Shown here piece after piece: positions 22,380 to 34,606 of a stretch of DNA of 64,000 bases (positions are counted from its first letter, which is position 1; every line of letters begins with the position of its first letter). Below the pieces are notes generated by a model. It was given only the letters and a program-made list of their open reading frames with translations, had not been told where the DNA came from and made no database searches. Source of the stretch: Cryptomeria japonica (Eukaryota > Streptophyta > Pinopsida > Cupressales > Cupressaceae); the NCBI RefSeq assembly GCF_030272615.1, contig NC_081413.1, positions 331,447,302 to 331,511,301 of the forward strand. The letters are read 5' to 3'. Position numbers and translations under genes: made by a program.

Positions 22380-22660
22380 AATGTAGTTGACCAGCTTAAG
22401 AAAACTCTGGCACAAATATCCTTATTCAAACTACTGCGTATTTCACCCAATCATAGAGCAATAATGGACAAAGCACTCCAAGATTCAGTAGTAGACAGAG
22501 ATATAGATGAACGTGCCTTCCAATCTATGGTAGGAAATTTGATGCAAGGTACACATATTGCATTTACAGAGCAAGATATTCCTAGTGATAAAATGCTTCA
22601 TAATGACCCACTACATCTGGAAGCTTACATTCACAAGAAAAGGATCAAAAGAGTACTTAT
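22380..22660 (+). pseudogene. Element A protease, N-terminal part, cut by B
   Basis: In frame with gag. VVDQLKKT, the MDKALQDSVVD region and AFQSMVGNLM precede the strand that leads into the catalytic motif. Coding is cut at 22660 by B inside the codons just before the catalytic Asp. The frame resumes at 40139 with GGAGLNIC. The duplicated CTTAT (22656-22660) marks the target site. Confidence 0.85.
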
Positions 22661-23728
22661 TTTAATACCCTAAAATTGGTCATCTAAACCATGGGCCCCT
22701 AATCTCGACAACATCACCAAGGTCCTAACCAAAAGGCAATTAAATCAATCTTGAGCACATAATTAATCTATTTCGATCAATTATCCCATTTTAATTTATT
22801 AAATATCTTTGCATATTTAATTAATTAATAAATTTGCCATTCAATCATGCAAAAAAAAGAATTAATTTGCTACAAAAAGAAGAATTTATTACAAAACAAA
22901 GAGTTGAATTGAAACAAAATAAAAAAAAAAATTGAATTAAGAGAGAAATCAAACTCGAGATATTATTTCTTTTTCTAAATTTAGAACTTCAAATCAGAAA
23001 AGCAATTAATTGAATTATTAATTATTCTCTTAAATTGGAACTCAAATCTTTTCAGAAAAGAAGTTCAGTTGCATTAAGAAGACTCTTTTCTTGATTAAAT
23101 TGAAGAATTATCTATTTTTATCACAAATGCATGGAATTGATTTATTATTGTTTTCCAATGCAACTTGGACTTCTAATTTGAATGCATTTCAATTAAACTA
23201 TAATTGGAATCTATCTCAAGGTTAACTCAACCTGATTTCTCAATTATTTTCAATTAATCCTAAATTGAGCTTTTTCATCATCTCTCTGTAATTCTCTATA
23301 AATTCAGTCATCAGCTCTCATTCCAATTCACCCCGGAGATTTTTGAGAATACATAATTATTATACTAATTTTTCTCTGGAGTCATTGATTGATTATTATT
23401 GCTTTTTTTTAGATTATCTTGCATCCATTTTACATTCAATATTGCTTGCATCCATTGTTGCTTGAAGTGATTTTTTGCTTGAATTATTCATTTATCTTGC
23501 ATCCATATAGCTTAATATCATATAGATTAAATCTTTCATCTTGGTGTAGTCTAGTCACTAGTATTGCTTATAACAAACTAAGAGCAATCTTATACTCGCA
23601 TCATTTAGAAGGCAATGGGTCACTTTGCTATGGTTTATTTTTATTGATTATTGATTACTAACCATGCATATAATGACTTAATTGAAGTGTTGTGCTTACA
23701 GCTACAGGTTCACTTTTTCACACACACG
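22661..23728 (+). repeat. 5' LTR of element B
   Basis: Begins TTTAATACCC where the 3' LTR begins TGTAATACCC, and ends CACACACG where the 3' copy ends CACACACA. TATA box CTATAAAT at 23296-23303. AT palindromes in U3 as in A, C and F. The 80-codon ORF at 23419-23661 is repeated in the 3' LTR and judged incidental. Confidence 0.9.
23296..23303 (+). promoter_or_regulatory. TATA box of the B 5' LTR
   Basis: CTATAAATTCAG, repeated as CTATAAATTTAG at 39702-39709 in the 3' LTR. Confidence 0.55.
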
Positions 23729-23732
23729 TTTT

Positions 23733-23750
23733 TGGCGCCCATCGTGGGGC
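23733..23750 (+). other. Primer-binding site of element B
   Basis: TGGCGCCCATCGTGGGGC begins four bases after the LTR end. This type differs from the A/F site (TGGTGAACCC) and the C site (TGGCACGCCC), so the related elements appear to use different tRNA primers. Confidence 0.8.
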
Positions 23751-23849
23751 CGAAGACTACTTCTTTTTTGGCCTCCAAGACTGATTTTTTTTTTTTTTTT
23801 GGTTATTTTTCAGGTTTTTTTATTTTTCGGTTTTTCGTCCATACATCTT

Positions 23850-24040
23850 GTACGAAAATTCCCACAAGCTTGAACGATAAACTGCAGGTGTCGCACAAAT
23901 TTCCATATCCTATCATACTAGCACATCTTCTGTCGTACGAGCACAAATCCTCTGTCGTACGAGCAGACATCATCAACAATTTGGTCTCGTACTATACTGC
24001 ATCCTGTCTCATACGAGTCGAGACTCTGTCGTACGATTCT
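23850..24040 (+). repeat. CpG-motif array 1 in the leader of B
   Basis: About nine degenerate units of roughly 20 bases with core TCTGTCGTACGAG. The core CTCGTACGAG is palindromic. The array is repeated at 25285-25580 and, in the antisense direction, in the putative intron of the antisense ORF (37395-37615). A plant-like 3' splice context TTTGCAGGTTGC follows at about 24224. Confidence 0.75.
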
Positions 24041-24434
24041 ATATTTTCTGGTAAAGGAGGCAAATTTCATATTTTTCATTTCTGATTGATTATTCTGACG
24101 ACTGACCCTGACTGTTTATCTGTTTATCTTAGAATTTTTCACAGCCTAACTAGTTTTTGCAGAACGCTTGTCGAAGAATATTGCTTGTCGCACAAAGACA
24201 ATATGACTACTGATTCGTTGTCTTTGCAGGTTGCCTAAGGAGAATCGACCAAACATCGTATATTCTTTAAATTCATTTTTAGGCACCTAACTTGCTATCT
24301 GGTTAATGAACAAAATCTGTCTTTCGTGTTTTAGAAAAATCTAAGAGGTAGGAGAGTATGCTCTTGTCTTCTTTTAGACAATCAGAAATCCAGACCCTTG
24401 AAGTGCTTTCTTAAGATTGATTGCAACATCTTTA

Positions 24435-24790
24435 GTAGGCCTGCCCTCCCGAGGAGCTAATAACTCTATAGCCTTTAGGGCCGGTGAGAGGGGAATGACC
24501 TAAGTGGGAATGGCTAGACGCCAAGTACTCCAACCCACTATAAAATAAACGTGATTTGATGAAAATCAAGTCAATGGCAGTGCTCGGGAATAGCTCTCCT
24601 CCATACCTTCGGGTATATTAAACCTTGGTTTTCAAGGCTGGGAGACCTCTTCATTGATTTTATACCTCGACGCGCCGAACGGACCCCTGACTAAATCCAA
24701 TTAAAATTAGAAGTTACCTGGTTCACCTCTGAAAGGGAGATAATCTTTGTGCAAGAGAGATAGTAACTCTCCCAAGATACTTGTCATTTC
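24435..24790 (+). other. Conserved leader block of element B
   Basis: Islands in the same order as F: AGGCCTGCC (about 24438), GGGAATGACC (24491-24500), hairpin AGTGGG (24503-24508) with CCCACT (24534-24539) followed by ATAAAATAA, GGACCCC (24681-24687), GCAAGAG and CTCCCAAGATAC (24751-24780). Two further self-complementary patches flank the CCTTCGGG at about 24615. No coding. Confidence 0.5.
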
Positions 24791-25044
24791 GTGCCCCCAT
24801 TAGTGTTTGGAGTCGGATAATATGGCGTTGAGAATCCATTGCATGAGACTCAGCGACTGTATTATGATTAGCTATTGGGTGTGTACCTGAGTCTACAAGT
24901 AAAGGTTTTCTTTCCTCAACAAATTCCTTAGGGTTTGCATGCTGTGATTGGAGTCACTATAAATACTATTTGTTTTCTATGTTTTTCATCCCTGAAACAA
25001 AACTTGGAATACCAAAATTGGAGAAGACAAGAAACAAACTCAAT

Positions 25045-25215
25045 GATTCAAAACTCTGTCCGTGTCAGAAACTAGTCCATCCTAAGTCAAAACTCTGTCC
25101 ATGTCAGAAACTAGTCCATCCTAAGTCAAAACTCTGTCCGTGTCAGAAACTAGTCCATCCTAAGTCGAAACTCTGTCTGTGTCAGAAACCTGTATATCCT
25201 GGTCAAAAATCAGTC
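25045..25215 (+). repeat. 39-bp tandem repeat in the leader of B
   Basis: Four copies with TCTGTCCGTGTCAGAAAC and TAGTCCATCCTAAGT. The length is a multiple of three, so a 102-codon ORF at 24970-25278 carries the 13-residue repeat KLCPCQKLVHPKS. Units resemble members of the neighbouring TCTGTCGTACGAG family, so this may be a local expansion of that array rather than a gene. Confidence 0.8.
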
Positions 25216-25284
25216 CATCTCAGAATTTGTCATACTCAGTCGTCGATACTCAGCAGTTACAAGACTCAGAATTTTTAGTCTCTG

Positions 25285-25580
25285 CCCTATAAACAGTCGT
25301 ACGAGTCTGCTAAATTATCGTGTTGCACCAGTCCTGTGTCATACGAATCTACTCAATTGTCATCCTTTAGCTGATTCTCTGTCGTATGAGTCTAAATCAT
25401 TCATCATCCTGCATTGTATTCCGTCTCATACGAGGTAGAATCGACCTCAGTATTTTGTCATCCTACACATTCCCATCAGTCATATGGTACAAGGCAGCAA
25501 CTCGTACGAAACAGAACTTATGTCATCCTGTAACTGCCAAATTGTCGTCCGGTTCAAAAAACCCAGTCGTACGAGTCTCT
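25285..25580 (+). repeat. CpG-motif array 2 in the leader of B
   Basis: About nine units such as CAGTCGTACGAGTC, GTGTCATACGAATC, CTGTCGTATGAGTC and ACTCGTACGAAAC at irregular 25-40 base spacing, ending about 400 bases before gag. Confidence 0.7.
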
Positions 25581-25991
25581 GGTTTTGTCAGACAGAACAG
25601 TCAAACTTGCCAAAAACACAGTCTACCGCAAACATAATACTGGTTATCAAATTTTCCTGAGCATAAAACAGATCAAGATAGTGTACCTCTTCCATTTTTT
25701 GTTGCACGATTTGGTCGATCACCCTTCAGCTAGTTCAATCAAACTACCTATCAAACTCAAGTCACTTAGATAACGTCTTACATAGGATATATTGTTCCTG
25801 AATCAGATTGAATCTTAGTTACTATTTTAGAATCAACCCAGGTGAATGTCTTATACAAGATAGATCTTTCCTGAAACTAGACTAAATTTCAGTTGTTTCT
25901 CTCAAACAATACTTAAACCGAACAAACTAGTACTGAAATTATTCTTGACCTCTGCATCAAAAACAACTCTAGGTCACACTAATCCATAAAA

Positions 25992-27830
25992 ATGTCTATT
26001 CAAACTAGGAGTTCTCGTAAGAAACAAGCCAAAGGCAAAGGACAAACCTTCACTTATCAAGATAATCCATTCTATGTGAAGGATCCCCTCACTGACATAC
26101 CATCGTCATCAGGCGGACCAATCTTTGATGAACTAAAATCTCCCACTATACATGAGACAGAATACAATGATGGAAACAAAAATGACCGTAATATTCTTGA
26201 AAAATCATAATGATTCGTCATCATCAAGTGAGATTGACGAAGCTACTGAACCTCCAGAAAAAGCAATCCTTGACTGTCAGAAAGACAAAGACTTTAGAAA
26301 AATGATGAAAACTATCATGACCCGAGAAAAGGAAGACTATTTCTTAGAACTAGCAAATCAAGGTGCCAAACTTCCCATTGGATATGATGTTCAGACACTT
26401 GTTACTAAAAGGGAAGACTCACCTATAATCATGGTACACAAACAGTTACTAGCTTTGCAGACAGAGCTCACAAAGCTGAAGAATAAGGACAAGTCCCCGA
26501 AATAATATTCTCTAGAAACAATATGTCCCTTTCCATATGACAAGAATTTACACATGCCTCCATTCCCTTCATGAGTGGAAATCCCAAAATTTGACAAATA
26601 CGATGGTACCTCAGATCCTCAAGATCATGTGAGGGAATTTAGTGCTGCTTGTATGGAATTCATGCACGATCAAATGTACCTCATGCGTCTCTTCCCAAGG
26701 AGTTTAGGGGGTCAAGCAATGGAATGGTTCTCAAGTCTACCCAAAGGAATAAAAACATTCGAAGAACTAATCCAACTATTTTTGCAACAATACTCATACA
26801 ACATTAGACATCCTGTGACTATGATCGATCTTTGTAATACTCAACAGAAAATAGGGGAACCTTTTCTTACTTTTCTCCAACACTGGAGAAGGATGTTCTC
26901 TAGGTACCCACGACCTATTCCAGACTCTGAGAAAATGGATATATTTGTCAATAACTTGGTCCCCGAACTGAAATATAGCGTACAAATGCAAGTACACCCA
27001 TCATTTAACAAAATGGTAGATAATTCCATTTGAATGGAAGATGTGCTCATAAAGAAGGGGGATATCACACCTTGGAAAGAAACACAAACAGGATCTAGCT
27101 CTAAAGAGAAGAACAAGCATTGGAAATTTGCCAAAGACAACAACAAGAATGTTGTTAATGATGGAGTAGTAGACACTGTCAAAACCAACTCAAAATCCAC
27201 AATATTCAACCTGGCTAGTGGTACACAAGCACTTAAAGCCGCTGAGATTGCAGCAGAGAATCCGCCAAAGAAAACAAAGGAATGGTTCAAAGACAAGCCT
27301 TGGCTTTCCAAACCTAAGCATGATTTTACTCCTCTTGAAGAATCATATGAGTTTGCTTTCAAAACTTTGTTGGCAAACAACTTGATAACACTACCAGATA
27401 ACTCCAGACCATTTGATCCAGATGTCAAACCAAGATGGTGGAGAGAAAATGAATACTGTGACTTCCATCAGAATAAGGGTCATAACATAAATAATTGCAT
27501 GAAGCTAAAACATGAGATTCAGGATCTCATAGACGCTGGTAAAGTTGTTGTTAGGAATCATCCAAGCAATGCTGATCATAAAGCATTTAAAGACCCTTTG
27601 CGTACTTATGAACAAGGTGATTCCTCAAAGACCAAAGGAGGTGCCAAGGTAAATTATGCTTATGCCAGCCAGGACAACGTTATCAACATGATTGAACCTT
27701 CACACTCAGAATATTGCAATGTGATTATAGTTCAAGATAAACCAAATGAATCACGATATGCAAAAGCTCTGACCAGATCTCAAATGAAAGTTACCCTCCA
27801 AGGAGCTAGTTCTTCCAAACTAGCTCAGGA
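25992..27830 (+). pseudogene. gag: Element B gag (decayed)
   Basis: Begins MSIQTRSSRKKQAKGKG, a basic N-terminus. A frameshift near 26200 moves to the frame with NQGAKLPIGYDV (about 26355-26390). The capsid-like part follows (FDKYDGTSDPQDHVREF, MRLFPRSLGG, LCNTQQKIGE), with a stop at 26503 before it and TGA at 27031. The knuckle CDFHQNKGHNINNC (CX2HX4HX4C) is at 27460-27501. An Ala/Lys-rich C-terminal part leads into protease without a break. Confidence 0.85.
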
Positions 27831-28797
27831 AACATCAAAGCCAACAGCCTTACCAAATAAACAAAAGGAATCAACCTTGGACAAATTTAAAAGATTAACC
27901 TCATCATCATCCTCTGGATACAGCGTGGTTGAACAGTTGAAAAGGACAAATGCTCAAATTTCAATTTTTGAATTGCTACAGCTCTCATCTGCTCACAAGG
28001 AAATCCTAGACAAAGCATTGCTCACTACCAATGTTCCAAAAGATTTAGGCATTGATTGGTTTCAGTCTATGGTGGGTCATCTGACTTCACCTCACTATTT
28101 GACCTTCTCTGAGGAAAATGATAATTCATTAAATCATCCACATAACCAGCCATTGCATATTGACGCCATGATCCACAAACACAGAGTTAAACATGTTTTG
28201 ATAGATGGAGGTGTGGGGTTGAATATCTGTACTTATCATCTACTTACACAACTAGGATTCTCTGAAAATGTCATTGATCCAGGTAAGAAAATAACAATTA
28301 AAGCCTATGATGAAGAAGAAAGGACCTCCAAAGGTTTGGTATCATTACCAATCAGAGTGGGATCGGTAGAGAGAGATGTCCTTTTCCAGGTTCTCGATAT
28401 TCCATTGTCATACAATATATTACTGGGCAGGCCATGGATTCATGAAATGAAGGCAGTACCGTCAACATATCACCAATGCTTAAAGTTTCCTTATAATGGA
28501 GCTGAAGTCAATATTCCTGCTGATACAAATGTCATCTGTAATGCATTGACAAAAGGTGCAGATACTTTTGTGCCTCATAATAGGGCAGCCTCTCCAAATG
28601 AAGATCCAGAAACATTGATGAAAGACTTAGAAAAGAGATTGAAGATTACAGATACCGGCATGGATGGCTACAAGATAGAACCGGTACTATCATTTGTTTC
28701 TCTCCCTCCATCACCAAAACAGTTGGGTAAGCCATCAGAGGCTATGAGAACACAAACTTCAGCTCTGAATATTATATATGATGGTCTCTTCATATAG
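27831..28797 (+). pseudogene. Element B aspartic protease
   Basis: Catalytic IDGGVGLNIC at about 28201-28230, KKITIKAYDEEERTSKG, then YNILLGRPWIHEM near 28410-28450. The domain itself has no stop and ends in a C-terminal extension closed by TAG at 28795. In-frame with the upstream nucleocapsid, so expressed as gag-pro. Confidence 0.85.
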
Positions 28798-30543
28798 TCT
28801 TCTACCTCCTTAGCGGATGAAATAGAAGAGGATGTTGTGCTTAACTGACTCTTTAAGGAAGATGGTCCAAATGAGGAGGTACGACATTGTGAGATTTCCT
28901 CAAACCAATATGGTCATGGTTAAAAAATGATTCATCGCATGGGGTACTCAGGTACTGGTCCTTTGGGCAAACAAAAAGAAGGTATTATTGAACCAATTCA
29001 GCTACAAACCAAATCCACAAATGATAAGGCTGGACTGAGATACAATCCTAAAAAGACATCAGAACGAGAACATGTTTCTAAATCTAAAGGCTTGAAAAAG
29101 ATATCGCCTTTAACATTACATGAAGCAAACACTAAACAAACAAAAGAAGAGTGTAGAAAAGAGAAAGAGGAATCAACGGTCAAGAAAGAAGAAATAGTCA
29201 GTGCTCAAGCTTTGGCGGTATTAGCTACAATAATACAAGAAGTCGAGGTTCCTGAGGATATGAGAGATGAATTTGTGAGAATTAGAGAATTGTTTGCACC
29301 ATTAAAAGTTCCAGTCACATATACTAGCAGGCAACAAGTAGATGATTCGGAGACTGATTCAAATGAGTATGAATGGGGTCCTGACTATCTTTTAGACACA
29401 TCTGCTACAGAAACTCCAGAAGAATCTAGTGGTGTCATAGATGATACTCAAGAGCTGATGTGCATAAAACTAGAGAGGGAAATACAAGAAATTAGACAAA
29501 AGAGGCAAGCAAATTATGAACAAGCATTGAAAGAAGGAACAATACCAGAAAGCTTCTCATCTATGTATCCTTATCCTAAAACAGAACAAATCAGTTATAG
29601 CACTACACAAGAAGAGTTAGAAGCTACAGAACAAGAACCAGTTATCAGTCTAGAAGAAGCTGAATGGAGTAGACGAAAAAAAGTCACAGAAACAATGAGA
29701 TCATGTCAACAGGTGTGTCAGATACAAATGACAAAGGAACTACAATATGAAGGAATTTGTAGCATTAAAGATGTTAGTATTGATACCATACATATGCTTA
29801 CTAAATCACCTGAAAGAGACTTGGAAACTTCATCCGATAACTCTGATGATTATGATGACTCTGATCACAGTCTTGTTCATGATGATACCCACTCATCCTT
29901 AAATTCTGAATCATCTAATACAAACAATGAAAAGTTGTCTACTAGTCTTATTGTTGTTAAACCACGACATGACGTCCAGTCCAACTTAGTCAATGACGTT
30001 ACAAGTATGTCTATTGGATTAGATCGATTAAATATTAACGTGAACTTTAATAATCATGATCTGACTCTTCCTGGTCTCGAGACACTTACGCAAGGTATCA
30101 TTCTGGAACTCGACTTCTTGATCTGCAACTGTGATAACAATACTGTGAACACTCTTAAACCTATCCAAAATTTGTCCTTAATACATCCCGAATTGATTGA
30201 CTGTACTTTACAGAATCAACCTATGGATATACCTACTTTTGCCAATGACTATACATTATCCTATTATCTCAATGCAGTTGAACCTATTAACTCTTCCACC
30301 AGTGAATGGAGTGAAAATATGACTGAAGAGGATATCAAGTATCTTAGTTGCAACAACAAGAAAAATAAAAATAAAAGATCTTATGGCGAAAACCATATAG
30401 TGGCGGTGTCAAAATCTAAAAAAGAGAAAATAAAGGACGTACCTAAAGGTGAAAACCTCTCTGAGGTGCCAGAAGGTGAGATACTTGGTATACTACCCAG
30501 TCATTTTCAAGAGCGGTCTTCCATATTGATCGATCCAACTTAG
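28798..30543 (+). pseudogene. Element B G-patch and acidic linker
   Basis: Same frame as protease after several stops. G-patch YGHG-stop, then MIHRMGYSGTGPLGKQKEG (about 28910-28985). The acidic motif DSETDSNEYEW is at 29344-29376. A long Glu/Lys/Ser/Asp-rich stretch follows, then HPELIDC (about 30185) and GENLSEVPEG (about 30448). Nearly 540 codons are open from 28927, unusually intact for this copy. The role of this linker is unknown; it separates protease from RT in A, B and F alike. Confidence 0.65.
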
Positions 30544-31390
30544 CCAGTGAATATCGGGAATCAAGAGACACCACAAATTATTCATGTAGCTCAATCACTA
30601 TCGGCAGAGGAATTGAAGGATTTCACTTAGCTATTCTTAGAGAAGAAAATAAATTTTGCATGGACGTACTTTGATATACCAGGCTTGGATCCTGATCTCA
30701 TTATGCACCATCTCTCAATCACACTAGGAGTAAAACCAGTTAAACAAAAACTTCGTAAGATGCACCCGCATGTCACACTATTGGTCAAAGCTGAACTAGA
30801 GAAACTACTTAAAGCTAGATTTATCAAAGCAATAGATTATGCTGAATGGATTTCCAACATAGTACCTGTGTCGAAGGCAGATAAATCTATCAAAGTTTGT
30901 ACAGATTTTAGAGATCTTAACAAAGCATGTCCGAAGGATGATTTTCCATTACCAAATATTGATATGATAGTCGACATGACCGTGGGATATGAAATGTACT
31001 CACTAATGGACTGATTCTCCAGATACAATTAAATCAAAATCGCTCCTGGAGATCAAGAAAAGACAACTTTCACCTGTGCATGGGGAACCTTTTGCTGGAA
31101 TGTTATGCCATTTGGGTTAAAGAACGCAGGAGCGACCTATCAGAGAGCAGTTACAACTATCTTTCATGATATGATGCATAAGAATATGGAAGATTATGTT
31201 GATGACACCTTAGTGAAGACTATGAAAAGATCAACGCATATTCAAGAGTTAGGTCCTATCCTTGACAGAATGGAAAAGTTCAAGCTCCAATTAAATCCAA
31301 AGAAGTGTGCATTCAGAGTGACATCTGGTAAACTACTTGGCTACATCATTTCAATGAAGGGCATTGAGGTTGATCCTGAGAAGGTCCAGC
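30544..31390 (+). pseudogene. pol: Element B reverse transcriptase
   Basis: Motifs: PVKQKLRKMHP, CTDFRDLNKACPKDDFPLP, a TGA at 31012 replacing the Gly of DGFSGYN, a second stop near 31030, MPFGLKNAGATYQRA, catalytic YVDD (about 31195-31206), LNPKKCAFRVTSGKLLGYI. A one-base deletion near 31390 shifts the frame after EVDPEKVQ. Confidence 0.9.
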
Positions 31391-32480
31391 TATAATGGAA
31401 ATGCCACCTCCAAAGAACATCAGTCAAATGAGAAGTCTACAAGGACGTCTCCAATCCATTAGAAGATTCAATTCTCAACTAGCAGACAAGGCTCAACCTT
31501 TTACAAAAGTATTGAGAAAAGGAATAATATACAACTGGGATTAGCAGTGTGAACAACATCTTCAACAAATAAAAGAGTACCTGTCAAATCCACCAATCTT
31601 AATGCCACCTATTCAAGGTAAACCATTAATCTTATATATATCAGCAACTGATTCATCACTGGGGGCACTTCTGGCACAACAAGATGACAACAAAAAGGAA
31701 AGAGCTATTTATCACATCAGTAGGACATCGGTGTCTTATGAAATGAGATACAGTATAATAGAAAATGCATGATTGGCATTAGTCTTTGCATCACAGAAAC
31801 TAAGGCACTATATGCTCGCACATTCAGTCAAGTTGGTGGCCAAAATTGATCCACTCAAGTATCTTCTTAATAAAGCAACACTCACCGGACGATTGGCAAA
31901 GTGGGTAATGATCCTTACAGAGTTTGACATTGAATATGTGGAACGCAAAGCCATAAAAGGACAGGTAATTGTTGATAAATTTGCTAAAGCTCCACTTGAG
32001 GATACTCAACCACTACATATTGAGTTCCTAGATGAATCAATAATGCATCTTACTCAACAACCCTGGAAGATGTTCTTTGATGGGTCCTTTACTCAAAATG
32101 GTTCAGGTGCTGGCATATTATTCACTACTCCTCAGAATTACTCCATCCCAAAATCTTACAAGATTTTATTCCCCTGCACAAACAATATTGCAGAACATGA
32201 ATCTTTGGTGAAAGGAATAAAACTAGCCATTGAATGGAAGGTTGCTGAATTACATATTTATGGAGATTCTCAGTTGGTCATCAATCAAATCAATGATACA
32301 TATCAGACTCGGGATGAGAAATTGATGCCTTACAAGAGGATGGTAGATTATTTCAAGAAGTATTTTGCTTTTGTATCATTCCAACAAATTCCTAGATCAG
32401 CAAATATAGCAGCAGATGCTATGGCTACCTTGGCATCTATACCTGAGCTACAAGAGTTCAATTCTGCTTTGAATTCCTAG
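31391..32480 (+). pseudogene. Element B dual RNase H region
   Basis: First RNase H domain: ILYISATDSSLGALLAQQDD is degenerate at the usual first Asp position, and FASQKLRHYML is kept. Second, archaeal-like RNase H: MFFDGSF (first Asp), IAEHESL (Glu), YGDSQLVINQ (Asp) and NIAADAMAT (last Asp), about 32070-32430, with all four catalytic positions present. Two RNase H domains are diagnostic of the Tat lineage. Confidence 0.85.
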
Positions 32481-33810
32481 CGGAAGAGTTACGTTACCCC
32501 GCTTATGATTCCCCTGAAACCCAAATAGTCTGTTCTATTATTGGACACGACTCATCCAGATACAGCCACATCTATTGCTATCTATGTGATCAAGTTATCC
32601 TTGAAAACCTTACTCGTAACGAGAAAAGAAACCTAACTCAAAATGCTTCGCGGTATGTTATCATAGCTAACGATTTATTTAGATGAGGTTTGGATGGTAC
32701 TTTGCTTAGATGTCTAGAAACTGAAGAGTCTAAACGTGCATTATCGGAAGTCCATGAAGGTATTTGTGGATCTCATTCAAATGGTTTTACTTTAGCTCGG
32801 AAACTATTATGGGCTGGCTACTACTGGCTAGATATGGAAAAAGACACCATAAAATTTGCTAAGACTTGTGAGAAATGTCAGCTTCATAGAAATCTCATAC
32901 ACGCCCCGATGAGGGATCTCATACCATTCATTACACACTGGCCTTTTCAGCAATGGGCCTTTGATCTCATTGGTTAGATATATCCTGCATCATCCAACAG
33001 ACATAAATTCATCATAACGGCCACTGAGTATTTCACCAAGTGGGTAGAGGCGGTTCCACTCATCACAGCAACTGGTAAACAAGTCACCCTATTCATCCTA
33101 AACTATATAATTTCCAAGTATGGGATACCTTCGTCCATCATTACTGATAATGGAGGACAGTTCAAGAATAAAGACCTGGATGAACTTTGTGAGAAATTCA
33201 TAATAAAGCAACACTGGTCATCAATATATTACCCTCAAGATAATGGACAAGCCGAGGCATCTAACAAAAACCTACTGACTATCTTGCACAGAACAATGAA
33301 CAAATCCGGAAAGGATTGGCATCTGCAGCTCAATCCTGCACTATGGGCTTACAGAACAAGTATCAGAACACCTACTGGGGCTCACCTTTCTCTTTGGTGT
33401 ATGGGTCCAAAGCATTATTACCTATTGAAGTAGAAATACCATCTCTAAGAGTTTCATTGCAAGGTTTTGTTACTGATGAAGATCACAGAATATCTAGATT
33501 ACAAGAACTCGAACTGCTGGATGAACGTCGGCAAGTGGCATTTGATCATCTTAGAGTGTACCAAAAGAGAATGTCTAAAGGATATAACAAGAAGGTTAGA
33601 CAAAGAGAATTTTAGGTTGGAGACCTATTACTAAGAGAAAATCCAAAAAATCAACAGTTTCGAGACAACAAAGGGAAGTTTGAACCCAACTGGTTGGGTC
33701 CCTATATCGTTACTGCAGTCTTTAGCTCTGGTGCCTATCAGCTCTCAACATCGGAAGGAGAATAGCTCCAAGAATTGATTAACACCATCTACCTGAAAAG
33801 ATTCTTTACT
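32481..33810 (+). pseudogene. Element B integrase
   Basis: Zinc-binding HHCC part (EVHEGICGSH and CEKCQ, about 32745-32880), then catalytic core with Asp in FDLIG (about 32960), Asp in TDNGG (about 33145) and Glu in GQAEASNK (about 33250). A C-terminal GPY/F-type module follows (FEPNWLGPYIV, about 33680). Frameshifts near 32490-32680 and 33300 and several stops. No chromodomain seen. Confidence 0.88.
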
Positions 33811-33839
33811 TAGCATTCTCTGCTCCAGCAAACTGTACA

Positions 33840-33960
33840 GCTGAAAAAGTCCTAAAAAAAATCCTAAAAATTGGAAAAGTCTTGAAAAAAATTTAAAAAA
33901 ATGGAAAAATCATAAAATACAAAAAAAATTAAAAAAATGTAAAAGAGAAAATGCCTTGGT
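33840..33960 (+). repeat. A-rich degenerate repeat after B pol
   Basis: Repeats of CCTAAAAAAAATC and TGGAAAAATC-like words right after the integrase end. A has a longer version in the same place (46330-46650). Non-coding; the region from 33811 to 35388 holds no credible sense gene. Confidence 0.55.
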
Positions 33961-34551
33961 AAAAACCTGGTAAACAAACACCTTGGTAAAAAAAAATTTG
34001 ATTCTCTGCCAAGTAGGTGAAAACCTGGTAAACAGGCGCCTCTTGTACTCAAGTGCTCCATCTATCAACGCAATGTTGGCATTTCCCGTTTTCATGCATC
34101 TTTGCTTTCGCTTGTACATATTTTGCAGTCACTTTCATGACACCTTGGTTCGTTGGAACCCACATGACTTGAAACTGATCAATGCCCTAGTCTTAGGAAA
34201 ATCGACAGAGCACATTACATATCCTAGGCAGTGTCAACCAAGTCATTATTCCGTCAGTGAAACCTGGTCATCCACTCCGAGTCAGTCATCTGTCTCCTGA
34301 CTACTACAGAGTTTTTATCACTGAGTTAACAAGAAAAACAACATAATGGAAAACAATCACTAAACAGTTTGAGCTATGAATGAAAATTTTCTTCGTATGT
34401 TGTCTTTTATATTGATTTTTGATTAATGTCCCTTTGAGTAACTCGAGGAAGTCTATTGTGACTAAGAGAAGCAAGGATTGGAGGCATAATATTTTCTTTG
34501 TTTTCTGCTTGTAGGAATGATCCCGATGATCTGGAAACATATAAATTAGCT

Positions 34552-34606
34552 GGGTGTCTGTGATAAGAGCCTTCACATTAAGGTGAAATCACCTCACATA
34601 CCTTGA
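34552..34606 (+). ncRNA. Conserved structured block between pol and antisense ORF (B)
   Basis: 55 bases nearly identical to 47203-47257 in A. Possible pairings: GTGAT (34560-34564) with ATCAC (34588-34592), TTCAC (34572-34576) with GTGAA (34583-34587), or alternatively TTAAGGT with ACCTTGA closing the block with one G-U pair. It lies where sense pol and the antisense ORF transcripts would converge. Described as a candidate RNA or DNA element, not a proven RNA. Confidence 0.45.
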
